64,000 nucleotides of DNA from CAYFKJ01 sp964528595 (lineage in GTDB: Bacteria; Pseudomonadota; Alphaproteobacteria; UBA2966), in assembly GCA_964528595.1 (NCBI GenBank), contig CAZGTM010000011.1, positions 1-64,000 on the forward strand. The letters are read 5' to 3'. The notes beneath the pieces are model-generated. The model had not been told where the DNA came from, made no database searches, and was given only the letters and a program-made list of their open reading frames with translations. Below, one piece after another: positions 8,566-15,538 of this stretch. The position numbers and the translations under genes were made by a program. Each line of letters opens with the position of its first letter. Within the stretch, counting starts at the first letter, position 1.

Positions 8566-9548
8566 TTGTCGTGACGGGCGGCGCCGGGTTTATCGGCTCG
8601 AACATCGTCGCGGCGCTCGAGGCGCGCGGCCACCACGATGTCGTGGTCTGCGACTGGCTCGGCGCGGAGGACAAGTGGCGCAACATCGCCAAGCGCGAAA
8701 TCGAAGCCGTCGTGCGGCCCGACGATCTTTTCGAATTCCTCTCCCGCGAAGGCGACAGGCTGGAGGCGGTCTTTCATATGGGGGCGATTTCCGCCACCAC
8801 AGAGACCGACGGCGACAAGATCATCGAGAACAACTTCGATCTCTCCATGCACCTCTGGCAGTGGTGCATCGAGCATGGCGCCCGCTTTATCTATGCCTCC
8901 TCGGCGGCGACCTACGGCGACGGCAGCGCCGGCTTCGACGACGACGGTTCGATCGAAAGCCTGGCCGGGCTGCGGCCGCTCAACCTCTACGGCTGGTCCA
9001 AGCATCTCTTTGACCGGCGCATCGCCCGTTTGGTGGTTGACGGCGCGCCGGCGCCGAGCCAGTGGGCCGGGCTAAAATTCTTCAACGTCTACGGCCCCAA
9101 CGAATACCACAAGGGCAACATGCGCAGCGTCGTCTGTCAGGTCCACGAGAGCATCAGCGACGGCCACCCTGTCATGCTGTTCCGCTCGCACCACCCCGAC
9201 TATGAGGACGGCGGCCAGATGCGGGACTTCGTGTTCGTCGACGACTGCGTCGACGTGATGATGTGGCTTTATGACAATCCCGGCGTCAGCGGCCTGTTCA
9301 ATCTCGGCAGCGGCAAGGCCCGGACGTTTTCCGACCTGGCCGCGGCGGTCTTTTCCGCCCTGGGCAAGGCGCCCGATATCAGCTTCGTCGATACGCCGGT
9401 CAATATCCGCGACAAGTACCAATACTTCACCGAAGCCGCCATGACCCGCCTGGCCGAGGCCGGCTATGTCCGGCCCTTCACCGACTTGGAAGACGGCGTG
9501 CAGACCTACGTCCGCGATTTCCTCGAAAAAGACGACCGCTACAAGTAA
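8562..9548 (+). CDS. hldD: ADP-L-glycero-D-manno-heptose 6-epimerase
   Basis: A 328-residue extended short-chain dehydrogenase. The NAD(P)-binding motif GGAGFIGSN is at residues 6-14, the catalytic Ser/Thr lies in ASSAATYGDG and the YxxxK pair in YGWSKHLFD. KWRN and FFNVYGPNEYHKG are characteristic of HldD. It converts ADP-D-glycero- to ADP-L-glycero-D-manno-heptose, the last precursor step. The start sits on the hldE stop (ATGA) with a GGAGG ribosome site. A short recurring sequence element follows the stop. Confidence 0.94.
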   Translation: MIVVTGGAGFIGSNIVAALEARGHHDVVVCDWLGAEDKWRNIAKREIEAVVRPDDLFEFLSREGDRLEAVFHMGAISATTETDGDKIIENNFDLSMHLWQWCIEHGARFIYASSAATYGDGSAGFDDDGSIESLAGLRPLNLYGWSKHLFDRRIARLVVDGAPAPSQWAGLKFFNVYGPNEYHKGNMRSVVCQVHESISDGHPVMLFRSHHPDYEDGGQMRDFVFVDDCVDVMMWLYDNPGVSGLFNLGSGKARTFSDLAAAVFSALGKAPDISFVDTPVNIRDKYQYFTEAAMTRLAEAGYVRPFTDLEDGVQTYVRDFLEKDDRYK

Positions 9549-9569
9549 CGGATCGGGCGTTTACCTTCC

Positions 9570-9585
9570 TTAAGCGTCTGACCCC
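9570..9585 (-). repeat. recurring operon-end element, copy 1
   Basis: On the minus strand it reads GGGGTCAGACGCTTAA, matching 13 of 16 bases with the copy at 32949-32964. It starts 22 bases after the hldD stop. The flanking arms are weak here compared with the other two copies. Confidence 0.35.
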
Positions 9586-9608
9586 GAACAGCGCCCAAAT
9601 AGCGCCCG

Positions 9609-10055
9609 CTATTCGGGTGGCGGATCGAGCAGGGCGGTGAGACGGCGCGCCGCCGTTCGGGCGAAGGATAGCGTCAGGGCCTTGCGCCGGGCGGCGTTGA
9701 CCTTGCGCACCTCGGCCTGGCGCACGATTTCGGCGCCGTAGCGGTCGGCGATAATCAATCCCTGATCCTCGGGCAGAATGTCTACCGGGAAGGTTTCGTC
9801 GACGGCGAAGTAGAAGCGGTCGCAATGGTCGAGGTAGTCCGGCCATTTGTTGTCGGCGCGGTAGTCGGCCACGGAGGACTTGATCTCAACGATGACAATG
9901 TTGCCCTTGCGCTCGATGGCGGCGACGTCGGCGCGCCGGCCGTTATTCAAATTGAATTCCTGCAGGGAGGCGTAGCCCAAATCTGCCAGCATGCGGGCCA
10001 CGCCGCGGGCAAGCTGGCGGGCGGCGTCAGACCAATCCGCTGACGGCGACGGCAT
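9609..10055 (-). CDS. mmcB: MmcB-family putative DNA repair nuclease
   Basis: A 148-residue protein with a PD-(D/E)XK-like core: RRADVAAI, then IVIVEIKSSVADYRAD (D...ExK), then WPDYLDHCDRFYFAV, and FPVDILPEDQGLIIAD. This matches the MmcB family, a small putative endonuclease found mostly in alphaproteobacteria and linked in Caulobacter to mutagen tolerance. Length is normal. Its start region overlaps the end of the upstream transporter gene by 29 bases on the same strand. Confidence 0.8.
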   Translation of the reverse strand: MPSPSADWSDAARQLARGVARMLADLGYASLQEFNLNNGRRADVAAIERKGNIVIVEIKSSVADYRADNKWPDYLDHCDRFYFAVDETFPVDILPEDQGLIIADRYGAEIVRQAEVRKVNAARRKALTLSFARTAARRLTALLDPPPE

Positions 10056-10734
10056 CGTAGAGCGTGGCGAACCCGAGTCCCACAGTGGCGCTGCCCACCG
10101 TCAGATTGAGGGCGCGATAGGTGCCGGTGACGGCCCTGGCGCCGGCGCGCAACGGCAGGGCGATGGCGCAGGACAGCAAACCCATGCCGATCATCGATCC
10201 GATGCCGAAGAGGGCGATATAACCCAATCCCGCGGTGACCGAGGAGACGCTGTCGAGGGTGAGCAGGACCAGCGCGGCCGAGCCCGCCAGCCCGTGCATC
10301 AGCCCGAGCAGCAACGCCCGCCGGGGCAGGTTGCGCGCGTGGCGGTGGCTGTGCGCCGACGCCCGGTGCTCGCCCTCGCCTCGGTGGGAGTGGGCGTGAA
10401 CGTGGACCTCGTCGCCGTGGGCATGAGCGTGGAAGTGAACCCGGTCGCGCCACAAGCGCCACAGCACATCGCCGCCCAGCGCGATCAGCATGATGCCGAC
10501 CATAATCTCGGCGATCTGGGCCACCTCTCGCGCCGCCCCCCACTGGAAAACCAGGACCGCCGCGCCGAAGATGCTCAGCGTGACGGTATGCCCCACACCC
10601 CAGGCCAGGCCGAGCCGGACGGTGCGCCCGACCGACGAGCTCGCCGTGGCCAGCGAGGCGACGGCGGCAACGTGATCGGCTTCCAGCGCATGCTTCATGC
10701 CGATCAGCAGGCCGAGGAACAGGATTGAGGTCAT
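10027..10734 (-). CDS. NiCoT/UreH-like nickel or cobalt transporter
   Basis: A 235-residue membrane protein with six or so TM segments. Helix 1 carries the metal-recognition motif GMKHALEADHVAA (HX4DH) of the NiCoT/HupE-UreH group. A central cytoplasmic or periplasmic loop is very rich in histidine (HFHAHAHGDEVHVHAHSH), typical of a metal-collecting loop. It probably moves Ni2+ or Co2+; direction (import or efflux) cannot be decided. ATG at 10734 is chosen because hydrophobic sequence begins at once and a GGAGG ribosome site lies upstream. The mmcB gene follows with a 29-base overlap. Confidence 0.75.
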   Translation of the reverse strand: MTSILFLGLLIGMKHALEADHVAAVASLATASSSVGRTVRLGLAWGVGHTVTLSIFGAAVLVFQWGAAREVAQIAEIMVGIMLIALGGDVLWRLWRDRVHFHAHAHGDEVHVHAHSHRGEGEHRASAHSHRHARNLPRRALLLGLMHGLAGSAALVLLTLDSVSSVTAGLGYIALFGIGSMIGMGLLSCAIALPLRAGARAVTGTYRALNLTVGSATVGLGFATLYDAVAVSGLV

Positions 10735-10879
10735 GGAGGAGAAAATCCGGGAAGGGGGGTAGACGTCGTCATTATAAGCGCTCCCGGCCCGCCAGCGCCA
10801 TGCCGGAGTGCGATATCGCACCCACGGAACGGAGAATTTATAACCTTAAGAAAATTGTGGTTTAATTTATGCATTATGC

Positions 10880-10893
10880 TTGATCTACGTCAA
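10880..10893 (+). promoter_or_regulatory. FNR/DNR/NNR-type box before the eNOR-like region
   Basis: TTGATCTACGTCAA, a near-perfect TTGAT-N4-GTCAA site. Its centre is 57 bases before the 10944 start. A site at -41.5 predicts transcription from about 10928, and TATCCT at 10915-10920 fits a -10 element. Confidence 0.8.
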
Positions 10894-10943
10894 GTGACCT
10901 TTGGGGCGAAACCTTATCCTTCAGTCCCGGAGGATCAGTTGTC

Positions 10944-11126
10944 ATGGAATACGTTTATTTCACGATTGTGGCCATCGGGGCCTACATAATTTCCGACCGT
11001 CTGCTCGACTGGCTGGAGCGCCGGCGCGGTGAGCGGTTCGAATATCGGCAAGTTTACTTCTTCGCCATCCTGTTGGTTCTGGCCGTCGGCTCGTTCCAAA
11101 TCATCGGCTTGTTGTCGCAGCAATAG
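10944..11126 (+). CDS. 60-residue small membrane protein
   Basis: A 60-residue protein with two hydrophobic helices (residues about 4-18 and 39-56) separated by a charged loop, WLERRRGERFEYRQ. ATG at 10944 follows GGAGGATC at a good distance. I do not recognise the family. Its own FNR/DNR-type box upstream and its place before the CuA/heme-copper genes suggest an accessory or assembly subunit of that enzyme. A weak hairpin follows, so it may also be transcribed separately. Confidence 0.7.
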   Translation: MEYVYFTIVAIGAYIISDRLLDWLERRRGERFEYRQVYFFAILLVLAVGSFQIIGLLSQQ

Positions 11127-11162
11127 GCGAAGCATCGTGATGACGATCCAAATCCAACATTC

Positions 11163-11185
11163 AAGTGCGGCATTCCGTCGCACTT
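11163..11185 (+). terminator. weak hairpin between the two small membrane genes
   Basis: Seven-base stem AAGTGCG / CGCACTT with a 9-base loop, followed by only a short T stretch. It could slow or end transcription of the 60-residue gene before the second FNR/DNR-type box. Confidence 0.3.
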
Positions 11186-11206
11186 TACCCCTGGCACGAG
11201 ACAATC

Positions 11207-11220
11207 TTGATCAACGTCAA
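11207..11220 (+). promoter_or_regulatory. second FNR/DNR/NNR-type box
   Basis: TTGATCAACGTCAA, again TTGAT-N4-GTCAA, 327 bases downstream of the first. Its centre is about 115 bases before the 11328 start. A -41.5 geometry predicts a start near 11255, with TGATGT at 11243-11248 as a possible -10. Confidence 0.75.
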
Positions 11221-11327
11221 GGCTCCGCCCGCGCGGACGGTGTGATGTGTCGAACACTTGGCTGGGAGCGCTGTTTCTGCGCCCGGCCCGCCATTCATTG
11301 GCAAATATTTTTTTTGGGAGGTAGCCC

Positions 11328-11501
11328 ATGACCAATCAAGACGATGCGTCGCAGACCGGCGGCGACGACGAGCACGTCCCGTTCATGCAGCGTGTGCTCG
11401 ACAATCATTTTTTGCTGCTCTTCATCGGCGTCGTGATGCCGACGGTTTTCTACATCCTCTGGGGGATTATGGAAATCGCCACAATCCCGATCGCCAGTTA
11501 G
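11328..11501 (+). CDS. 57-residue single-span membrane protein
   Basis: A 57-residue protein with an acidic N-terminus and one membrane helix (about residues 27-50, LLLFIGVVMPTVFYILW). ATG at 11328 follows GGGAGG at an ideal distance. It ends 12 bases before the CuA subunit gene, whose ribosome site overlaps this stop, so it is surely co-translated with the oxidoreductase. Small single-helix subunits are common in heme-copper enzymes; this one may be a structural subunit. I know no specific family name. Confidence 0.75.
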   Translation: MTNQDDASQTGGDDEHVPFMQRVLDNHFLLLFIGVVMPTVFYILWGIMEIATIPIAS

Positions 11502-11513
11502 GAGGCCTGACCA

Positions 11514-12056
11514 ATGGCAATAACCCCCCCTGATGTAAAGCTGTGGTGGAAAGAGCCCATCCACAGCATGGAAATCTGGTGGGCGCTGATCGCGCTCATC
11601 TGGTCATTGATCATGTTCGTGATGATGCCTTACTGGCATGTCTACGGAGAGCAGAACATCTCCAACGAAGCCTACCGCATTACGCCCGAGGCGTTCGGCG
11701 CCAAGGTCGAAGAGATGACCGAGAAGTACACGGTGCGCGAAGAAGGCGACACCGGCATCCCGGTCGTCCGCCCGCCGGCCGGCTCGGACGTCTATCTGCT
11801 GAGCCGCCTGTGGGAGTGGTGGCCGATCCTCGAACTGGAAAAGGGCAAGAGCTATCGTTTGCACCTGAGTTCGATGGACTGGCAGCACGGCTTCTCGCTG
11901 CAGCCCACCAACCTCAACCTGCAGGTCCATCCGGGCTATGACTTCGTCGTCACCGTCAAGCCGAACGAAGCCGGCACGTTTTCCATCGTCTGCAACGAGT
12001 ACTGCGGAGAAGGGCATCACACGATGCTTGGCCGCATGTACGTCACAGACAAGTAA
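11514..12056 (+). CDS. CuA-containing subunit II of a heme-copper oxidoreductase (eNOR-like)
   Basis: A 180-residue protein with one N-terminal membrane anchor (about residues 20-42) and a periplasmic cupredoxin domain. All CuA ligands are visible: His125 in DWQHGFS, then Cys160, Cys164, His168 and Met171 in CNEYCGEGHHTM. It should accept electrons from a c-type cytochrome or similar donor and pass them to the catalytic subunit encoded 12 bases downstream. It is shorter than most cytochrome oxidase subunit II proteins and has one rather than two membrane spans. Its partner lacks the oxygen-reductase tyrosine and the operon has denitrification-type promoter boxes, so I assign it to a NO reductase with CuA. 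It resembles subunit II of oxygen reductases in fold only. Confidence 0.8.
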   Translation: MAITPPDVKLWWKEPIHSMEIWWALIALIWSLIMFVMMPYWHVYGEQNISNEAYRITPEAFGAKVEEMTEKYTVREEGDTGIPVVRPPAGSDVYLLSRLWEWWPILELEKGKSYRLHLSSMDWQHGFSLQPTNLNLQVHPGYDFVVTVKPNEAGTFSIVCNEYCGEGHHTMLGRMYVTDK

Positions 12057-12068
12057 GGGGAGGTCGCA

Positions 12069-13769
12069 ATGTCGATACTTTCGAAATTCCGTATCTGCCC
12101 TGAGTCAGGTCTCTACTTTGACGATGCGGCGGAGAAGCTGATCAAATGGAATGCCGTTACGGCGGTCGTGTTCCTGCTGGTCGGCGGTCTGTTCGGATTG
12201 CTGATGGCGCTGACGCGCTGGCCAGAGGTCCACATTCTGCCGGCAGACCTGTTCTATATGCTGCTGACCGCGCACGGCCTCGACGCCCTTGTCGTCTGGA
12301 TCGTGTTCTTCGAGATGGCGGTGCTCTACTTCGCTTCGTCGACGCTGCTGAAGGTCCGCCTGGCGGCGCCCAATTGGGCCTGGCTGGGCTACATCCTGAT
12401 GCTGGTCGGCGCCGTTCTCACCAACGTCATGGTGCTGATGGGCGAATCGAGCGTCATGTTCACGGCCTACCCGCCGATGAAAGCCGATCCGCTGTTCTAT
12501 CTCGGCATCATCCTGTTTGCCGTCGGCGCGCTGATCGGAACCTTCGTTTTCTTCGGCACCCTGGTGCTGGCGAAGGATCAGAAGACCTATGAAGGATCCG
12601 TCCCGCTGGTGACCTTCGGCGCCCTGACGGCGGCCATTATCGCCGTCTTCACGATCGCGTCGGGCGCCATCATCTTCGTGCCCACGCTGTTGTGGTCGCT
12701 GGGTTACATCGCCCACATCGATCCCTTGATGTACAAGACGGTGTTCTGGGCCTTCGGTCACTCGGCGCAGCAGATCAACGTCTCGGCGCACGTGGCGGTT
12801 TGGTATGCCATCGCGGCCATCGTCTTCGGCGCCAAGCCGTTGAGCGAAAAAGTCAGCCGCATGGCCTTCCTCTTCTACATCATGTTCCTGCAGCTCGCCT
12901 CGGCTCACCACTTGCTGGTGGAACCGGGCCTGTCGCCGGAGTGGAAGATCTTCAACACCTCCTACGCCATGTACCTCGCCGTGCTGGGCAGCATGATCCA
13001 CGGTCTGACCGTGCCCGGCAGCATCGAGGCGGCGCAACGCAAGAAGGGTTTCACCAACGGCCTGTTCGAATGGCTGCGGCGTGCACCCTGGAGCAATCCG
13101 GTGTTCTCCGGCATGTTCCTGTCATTGGTCTTCTTCGGTTTCCTGGGCGGCATTACCGGCGTCATCATGGGCACCGAGCAGATCAACATCATCATGCACA
13201 ACACCCTCTACGTACCGGGTCACTTCCATGCCACGGTCGTCGCGGGTACCACGTTGGCCTTCATGGCGATCAGTTACTTCCTGGTGCCGTTGTTGTTCCG
13301 GCGTGAGTTGTGGTGGCCGGGACTGGCCCGTTGGCAGCCGTACCTCTTCGGCTTCGGCGTGGCCGGCAACTCGCTCTTCATGATGGGCGCCGGTACGCTC
13401 GGCGTGTCTCGCCGGCACTGGGATATCGGTTTCGCCGATGCCTCGCTCGGTTTCGACTATCCGGCTTCCGCCTACATGTTCCTGGCGCTTAACGGCCTCA
13501 GCGGCATTCTGGCGGCGGTTGGTGGTGCGGCGTTCTGCATCATCATGGTCGGCACCATCCTGTGGGGCAAACGCAAGGCCGATGCACCCGCACCGGCGGC
13601 CGAGCCCGCACCCGCACCCGCGGCGGAACCCGCCCTGCACACCGCAGGCGGCGCCCACTCGGTGACGGTGCCCGGTACGTTCGTCCTGGCCTTGGTCTTC
13701 CTCGGCACTTTCGTTCTCTACTACTTCGTGAACTGGAAGTACCTCGCCGAAGTCTGGCCGATCTCGTAA
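12069..13769 (+). CDS. heme-copper oxidoreductase catalytic subunit, eNOR-like nitric oxide reductase
   Basis: A 566-residue protein with about 13 membrane helices. The metal ligands are all present: His69 (LLTAHGLDA, low-spin heme), His231 (AFGHSAQQ, CuB/FeB site), His280-His281 (ASAHHLLVEP) and His385 and His387 (VPGHFHA). The HPEVY motif of A-type oxygen reductases, with its cross-linked Tyr, is replaced by HSAQQ, and I see no Tyr at the cbb3-type position. That pattern fits the CuA-linked eNOR group of NO reductases, which reduce 2 NO to N2O. A Pro/Ala/Glu-rich linker (about residues 500-525) precedes one extra C-terminal helix. An oxygen reductase is the main alternative. The operon's FNR/DNR boxes and the NirS cluster nearby favour NO. 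Confidence 0.75.
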   Translation: MSILSKFRICPESGLYFDDAAEKLIKWNAVTAVVFLLVGGLFGLLMALTRWPEVHILPADLFYMLLTAHGLDALVVWIVFFEMAVLYFASSTLLKVRLAAPNWAWLGYILMLVGAVLTNVMVLMGESSVMFTAYPPMKADPLFYLGIILFAVGALIGTFVFFGTLVLAKDQKTYEGSVPLVTFGALTAAIIAVFTIASGAIIFVPTLLWSLGYIAHIDPLMYKTVFWAFGHSAQQINVSAHVAVWYAIAAIVFGAKPLSEKVSRMAFLFYIMFLQLASAHHLLVEPGLSPEWKIFNTSYAMYLAVLGSMIHGLTVPGSIEAAQRKKGFTNGLFEWLRRAPWSNPVFSGMFLSLVFFGFLGGITGVIMGTEQINIIMHNTLYVPGHFHATVVAGTTLAFMAISYFLVPLLFRRELWWPGLARWQPYLFGFGVAGNSLFMMGAGTLGVSRRHWDIGFADASLGFDYPASAYMFLALNGLSGILAAVGGAAFCIIMVGTILWGKRKADAPAPAAEPAPAPAAEPALHTAGGAHSVTVPGTFVLALVFLGTFVLYYFVNWKYLAEVWPIS

Positions 13770-13779
13770 GGTCCGGATT

Positions 13780-14643
13780 ATGGGTGCCGCCGTCGGTCAA
13801 CTGCTCTCGGTATTCAAACTGCGCATCGGCGTGGTGATAATGCTCAGCGCGTTGGCCGGACTGGCGGTCACCCCCGGACCGCTACCGACTACCTTCCAAA
13901 TGTTTGTGCTGGCCGCCGCCGTCTTGGTGTCGGCGGCCAGTGCGGGCGCTTTCAATCAATATGTCGAGCGCGACATCGACGGTCTGATGAAGCGCACGGC
14001 GGCCCGCCCGTTCGTTACGGGCGAGTACCTCGCCAGCCCCTATTGGCCGGTCGTCATCTGGGGTCTGATGGCCCTGGCTGTCGGGGCCGCGGCATTGGCC
14101 GTCAACGTCTGGGCGGCCCTCTACACATTTCTCGGCGCCTTCACCTATGCCATCGTCTACACGGTTTGGCTGAAGCGCCGCACTTGGCTCAACATCGTAT
14201 TCGGTGGCCTCGCCGGCAGTTTTGCTGTTCTTGCCGGTGCTGCAGCCGTAGACCCCGGCTTTGCCGCATTGCCGTTCCTCATGGCGTTTGTCTTGTTCCT
14301 GTGGACCCCCCCCCACTTTTGGAGCTTGGCGCTGGCGCTCAAGGACGATTATGCGGCGGCCGGGGTCCCCATGTTGCCCGTGGTCATCGGCTCCCGCGCC
14401 GCCGCCCGCGTCATCCTGGCGAGCACCATTGCGCTGGTCGCCGTCTCGCTCCTGCCCGCCTTCGCCGGGCTGGGCTGGATCTACTTCAGCGCCGCCGCCG
14501 CCGGCGGTCTGGTTTTTATCTATTTCAGCGTCCGCCTGGTTTCGCAACCGACTCGGCGCCGCGCCATGCTCAATTTTTTTGCCTCTTTGATTCAACTATC
14601 CCTGCTGCTGGCAGGGGCCATGCTTGATCGCTGGCTTTTATAG
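13780..14643 (+). CDS. ctaB: protoheme IX farnesyltransferase (heme O synthase)
   Basis: A 287-residue UbiA-family membrane prenyltransferase. The first Asp-rich motif is NQYVERDIDGLMKRTAARP, the second lies in LKDDYAAAGVPMLPVV, with about eight or nine TM helices; length is normal. It adds a farnesyl tail to heme B to give heme O, which CtaA can turn into heme A. Placement 10 bases after the catalytic subunit gene suggests that this reductase uses heme O or A. No ctaA is seen in the window. The start is ATG at 13780. Confidence 0.9.
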   Translation: MGAAVGQLLSVFKLRIGVVIMLSALAGLAVTPGPLPTTFQMFVLAAAVLVSAASAGAFNQYVERDIDGLMKRTAARPFVTGEYLASPYWPVVIWGLMALAVGAAALAVNVWAALYTFLGAFTYAIVYTVWLKRRTWLNIVFGGLAGSFAVLAGAAAVDPGFAALPFLMAFVLFLWTPPHFWSLALALKDDYAAAGVPMLPVVIGSRAAARVILASTIALVAVSLLPAFAGLGWIYFSAAAAGGLVFIYFSVRLVSQPTRRRAMLNFFASLIQLSLLLAGAMLDRWLL

Positions 14644-14656
14644 GATCGCGACGGTG

Positions 14657-15526
14657 ATGATCGAGCTTAAGCGCCAAATCCTGACGATCGGCGCCACGGT
14701 CGGCTTGTTGTCCGCCTTGTGCACGGGTGCGGCGACCGCCGCCGAGACCGCGGCGGCCCCGGCGCCACAGACGGCTGCGGAACGAACTTCGTTCGACGAT
14801 AAATCGGCGCTGGCGCAAAGTCAGGCGGCGATCGGCCGTAAACTGCGCGATCACCGCCTCGTCAGGGCCGACGGCAAGGCGTTTCGCATCGCCGATTTTG
14901 CCGGCAAGCCTTTGATCATCAGCCTGGTCTATTCCAGTTGCTACCATATCTGTCCGCAAATAACCCAGTCGCTGGCGCGGGCCGTCGATGTGGCCAATGA
15001 CGCTCTGGGCGAGGGTACCTTCCAAGTGGCGACCATCGGCTTCGACACCGAATACGACAAGCCGTCCGCCATGCGCGCCTTCGCCAAGCAACAGGGCATC
15101 TCGTCCGACAACTGGCATTTCCTCTCGGCCGACGCCCCCACGGTCTGGCGCCTCAGCGACGATATCGGCTTCAGTTTCACGCCGTCCTCCAAAGGCTTCG
15201 ACCACCTCACGCAGACGACCATCATCGACCAGCAAGGCCGCGTCTACGCGCAGGTCTACGGCGAGGACTTCGCCACGCCCCAGCTGGTCGATCCGCTGAA
15301 GCACATGGTCTTCAAGGGCGGCCCCTGGACCGGAGTCCAGTCGCTTTTCGACCGCGTCCGCCTGGTTTGCACCATTTACGATCCGTCGCGGGACGCCTAT
15401 TACTTCGACTATTCGCTTTTTATCGGCATGGCGATCGGCTTCGTCTGCGTCGCGTTCGTTGCCGGTTTTATCGTCCGGGAGTATGTCCGGAGCCGCCGGT
15501 CCCCGACGGCGCAAGGTTCCAGCTAA
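14657..15526 (+). CDS. SCO1/SenC/PrrC copper chaperone
   Basis: A 289-residue protein: N-terminal signal or anchor (about residues 5-28), a thioredoxin-fold SCO domain with the copper-binding CxxxC (Cys95 and Cys99 in SSCYHICPQ) and a later His in KGFDHLTQTT, then a C-terminal membrane helix (YSLFIGMAIGFVCVAFVAGF). SCO proteins load the CuA centre of subunit II, and the subunit II here has a full CuA site. The C-terminal TM helix is an addition to the usual SCO layout. The gene start overlaps or nearly touches the ctaB end; ATG at 14657 is preferred over upstream alternatives. Confidence 0.85.
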   Translation: MIELKRQILTIGATVGLLSALCTGAATAAETAAAPAPQTAAERTSFDDKSALAQSQAAIGRKLRDHRLVRADGKAFRIADFAGKPLIISLVYSSCYHICPQITQSLARAVDVANDALGEGTFQVATIGFDTEYDKPSAMRAFAKQQGISSDNWHFLSADAPTVWRLSDDIGFSFTPSSKGFDHLTQTTIIDQQGRVYAQVYGEDFATPQLVDPLKHMVFKGGPWTGVQSLFDRVRLVCTIYDPSRDAYYFDYSLFIGMAIGFVCVAFVAGFIVREYVRSRRSPTAQGSS

Positions 15527-15538
15527 GGATTTCACGAC

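Noticed and set aside
12069..13769. Terminal cytochrome c oxidase (A-type or cbb3-type)
   Set aside because: CuA, ctaB and SCO suggest this at first, but the HPEVY tyrosine is missing, no cbb3-type Tyr is seen, there is no subunit III, and the promoter boxes are of denitrification type.
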